Assembly: GCA_021813195.1 (NCBI GenBank)
Contig: JAKALI010000240.1
Location: 1 to 6,522, forward strand
From: Pseudomonadota bacterium
GTDB lineage: Bacteria > Pseudomonadota > Alphaproteobacteria > Rhizobiales > Hyphomicrobiaceae
DNA: 6,522 nucleotides
Reading direction: 5' to 3'
Of this stretch, positions 5,878-6,522 are shown in pieces. The first letter of the stretch is position 1. The number at the start of each line of letters is the position of its first letter. The notes under the pieces are model-generated. The model worked only from the letters and a program-made list of their open reading frames with translations, ran no database searches and was not told where the DNA came from. The translations under genes and the position numbers were made by a program.

Positions 5878-6522
5878 TGGAACTAATGCGCCGCCTGTCT
5901 GACTCAGTCTCCAGTCAGACGGGGAGCCACCGATGCAGCGATGCCATGCGTCGCAAGGTGGCAGGTGTGAAGAAGGATCGTAAGCAATGGGATGGACGCG
6001 ACCTGCTGGAATCGATCCGCGGCATGCAGCCGCTGAAGCTGGCCAACCAGCAGGACCACCGCCGTGCGCGCTACGCCAATGCGCAGGTGGAAACGACCAA
6101 CCGGCACTTGGCGATCCAGCGTTTGGGTATCGGATTCCATGCCAGCAACGGCCTGATCTTCGGCATCGAGCGCGTGCTGGTCATCTGGCTGGCAGCGGTG
6201 CTGGTGCTCAAGGGCGAATTCAGCGCCGGCATGCTGGTGGCCTTTGTCGCCTACGCCGACCAGTTCTCGCGCCGCACCGCCAGCCTGATCGACCAGTGGA
6301 ACGACTTCAAGATGCTGGGCCTGCACGCCGAGCGCGTGGCCGATATCGCACTGACCCCGGCCGAGGCGCAACTCGAGGGCGTGCACGCCGGGCCGCTGCC
6401 GGATGCCAGCCTGGAGGTCAAGAACCTGCGCTTTCGCTATGCCGAAGGCGAGCCCTGGGTGATCGAGAATTGCAGCTTTCGTATCGCGCCGGGCGAGAGC
6501 GTGGCCATTGCGGCGCCCTCGG
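5877..6522 (+). pseudogene. Second CvaB-type ABC exporter copy, lacking upstream domains, continues past window
   Basis: From 6033 to the window end this frame aligns without gaps to bases 1-490 of the first exporter, with about 74% identical residues (my count over 163 codons). It covers the end of the transmembrane domain and the start of the nucleotide-binding domain. Unlike a complete gene, it opens only about 50 codons upstream, at ATG 5877 (or 5886), after an in-frame TAA at 5871. Recognisable exporter sequence begins near LLESIRGMQ (from 6003); the residues before it (MELMRRLSDSVSSQTG and following) do not look like this family. The peptidase and most of the membrane domain are therefore missing. 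In addition, the first Gly of Walker A is Ala (IAAPS against ITGPS in copy 1). I read it as a truncated, probably inactive copy. A functional half-transporter cannot be excluded because the 3' part is outside the window. Confidence 0.72.
5894..5923. repeat. Hairpin with perfect 8-bp stem at the exporter-fragment junction
   Basis: GTCTGACT (5897-5904) and AGTCAGAC (5913-5920) pair perfectly around an 8-base loop, and the stem extends to 5894/5923 through one T-G wobble and two C-G pairs. No T-run follows on either strand, so it is not a classical terminator. It sits inside the non-homologous start of the second exporter copy and may be a remnant of the rearrangement, such as a mobile element end. 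Confidence 0.5.

Noticed and set aside
5904..6386. 160-codon minus-strand frame
   Set aside because: It is antisense to the second exporter copy, whose plus-strand frame aligns residue by residue with the first copy.
1..6522. CRISPR arrays, tRNA or rRNA genes, complete insertion sequences, Fur box
   Set aside because: No spaced direct repeats, no tRNA-like cloverleaf, no rRNA sequence and no transposase were seen. No convincing Fur-type palindrome was found, although a siderophore link would have made one expected.

Overview
The window looks like a chromosomal microcin (colicin V-type bacteriocin) locus from a GC-rich gammaproteobacterium. A Xanthomonadaceae-like host (Xanthomonas, Xylella, Stenotrophomonas or Lysobacter relatives) is my best guess. 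It rests on the GC-rich CvaB-like transporter genes at both ends and on my recollection of such loci in that family; no marker gene in the window proves it. The two ends are GC-rich, whereas about 0.9-3.5 kb is clearly AT-richer, as expected for an acquired accessory cassette.

Layout, all on the + strand. (1) 1-1068 is the C-terminal half of a CvaB-type peptide-exporting ABC transporter, with its 5' end outside the window. (2) 1117-2037 encodes a membrane protein joining a MauE-like domain to a thioredoxin domain. (3) 2038-2411 has no convincing gene, only short protein-like fragments and a hairpin. (4) 2412-2633 and 2660-2875 are two small double-glycine-leader peptide precursors in tandem. 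(5) 3129-3320 encodes a 63-residue, two-helix membrane protein that is the best immunity candidate. (6) 3479-5275 encodes a large protein in which I recognise the SelO (protein adenylyltransferase) motif series. (7) 5280-5720 encodes a small HlyC-like acyltransferase. (8) 5710-5877 is a possible 55-residue ORF. (9) From 5877 to the window edge runs a second ABC exporter gene, lacking its normal upstream domains, which is collinear with the first copy at a fixed offset of 6032 bases.

Proposed working: the two precursors are synthesised with 15-residue leaders ending in Gly-Gly. A SelO-like plus HlyC-like pair, reminiscent of MceJ/MceI (MchC/MchD) of siderophore-microcin clusters, would modify them. 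The MauE-thioredoxin protein could set the disulfide state of the two conserved cysteines. The CvaB-type exporter would cleave the leader at Gly-Gly and secrete the core, and the small membrane protein would protect the producer. Both cores lack Lys and Arg and both end in Cys-Ser, so a conventional lysine acylation of the core is impossible and a C-terminal modification is plausible. No glycosyltransferase or siderophore-processing gene is visible, so the attached group, if any, is unknown. This combination is the most promising candidate for an undescribed system here.
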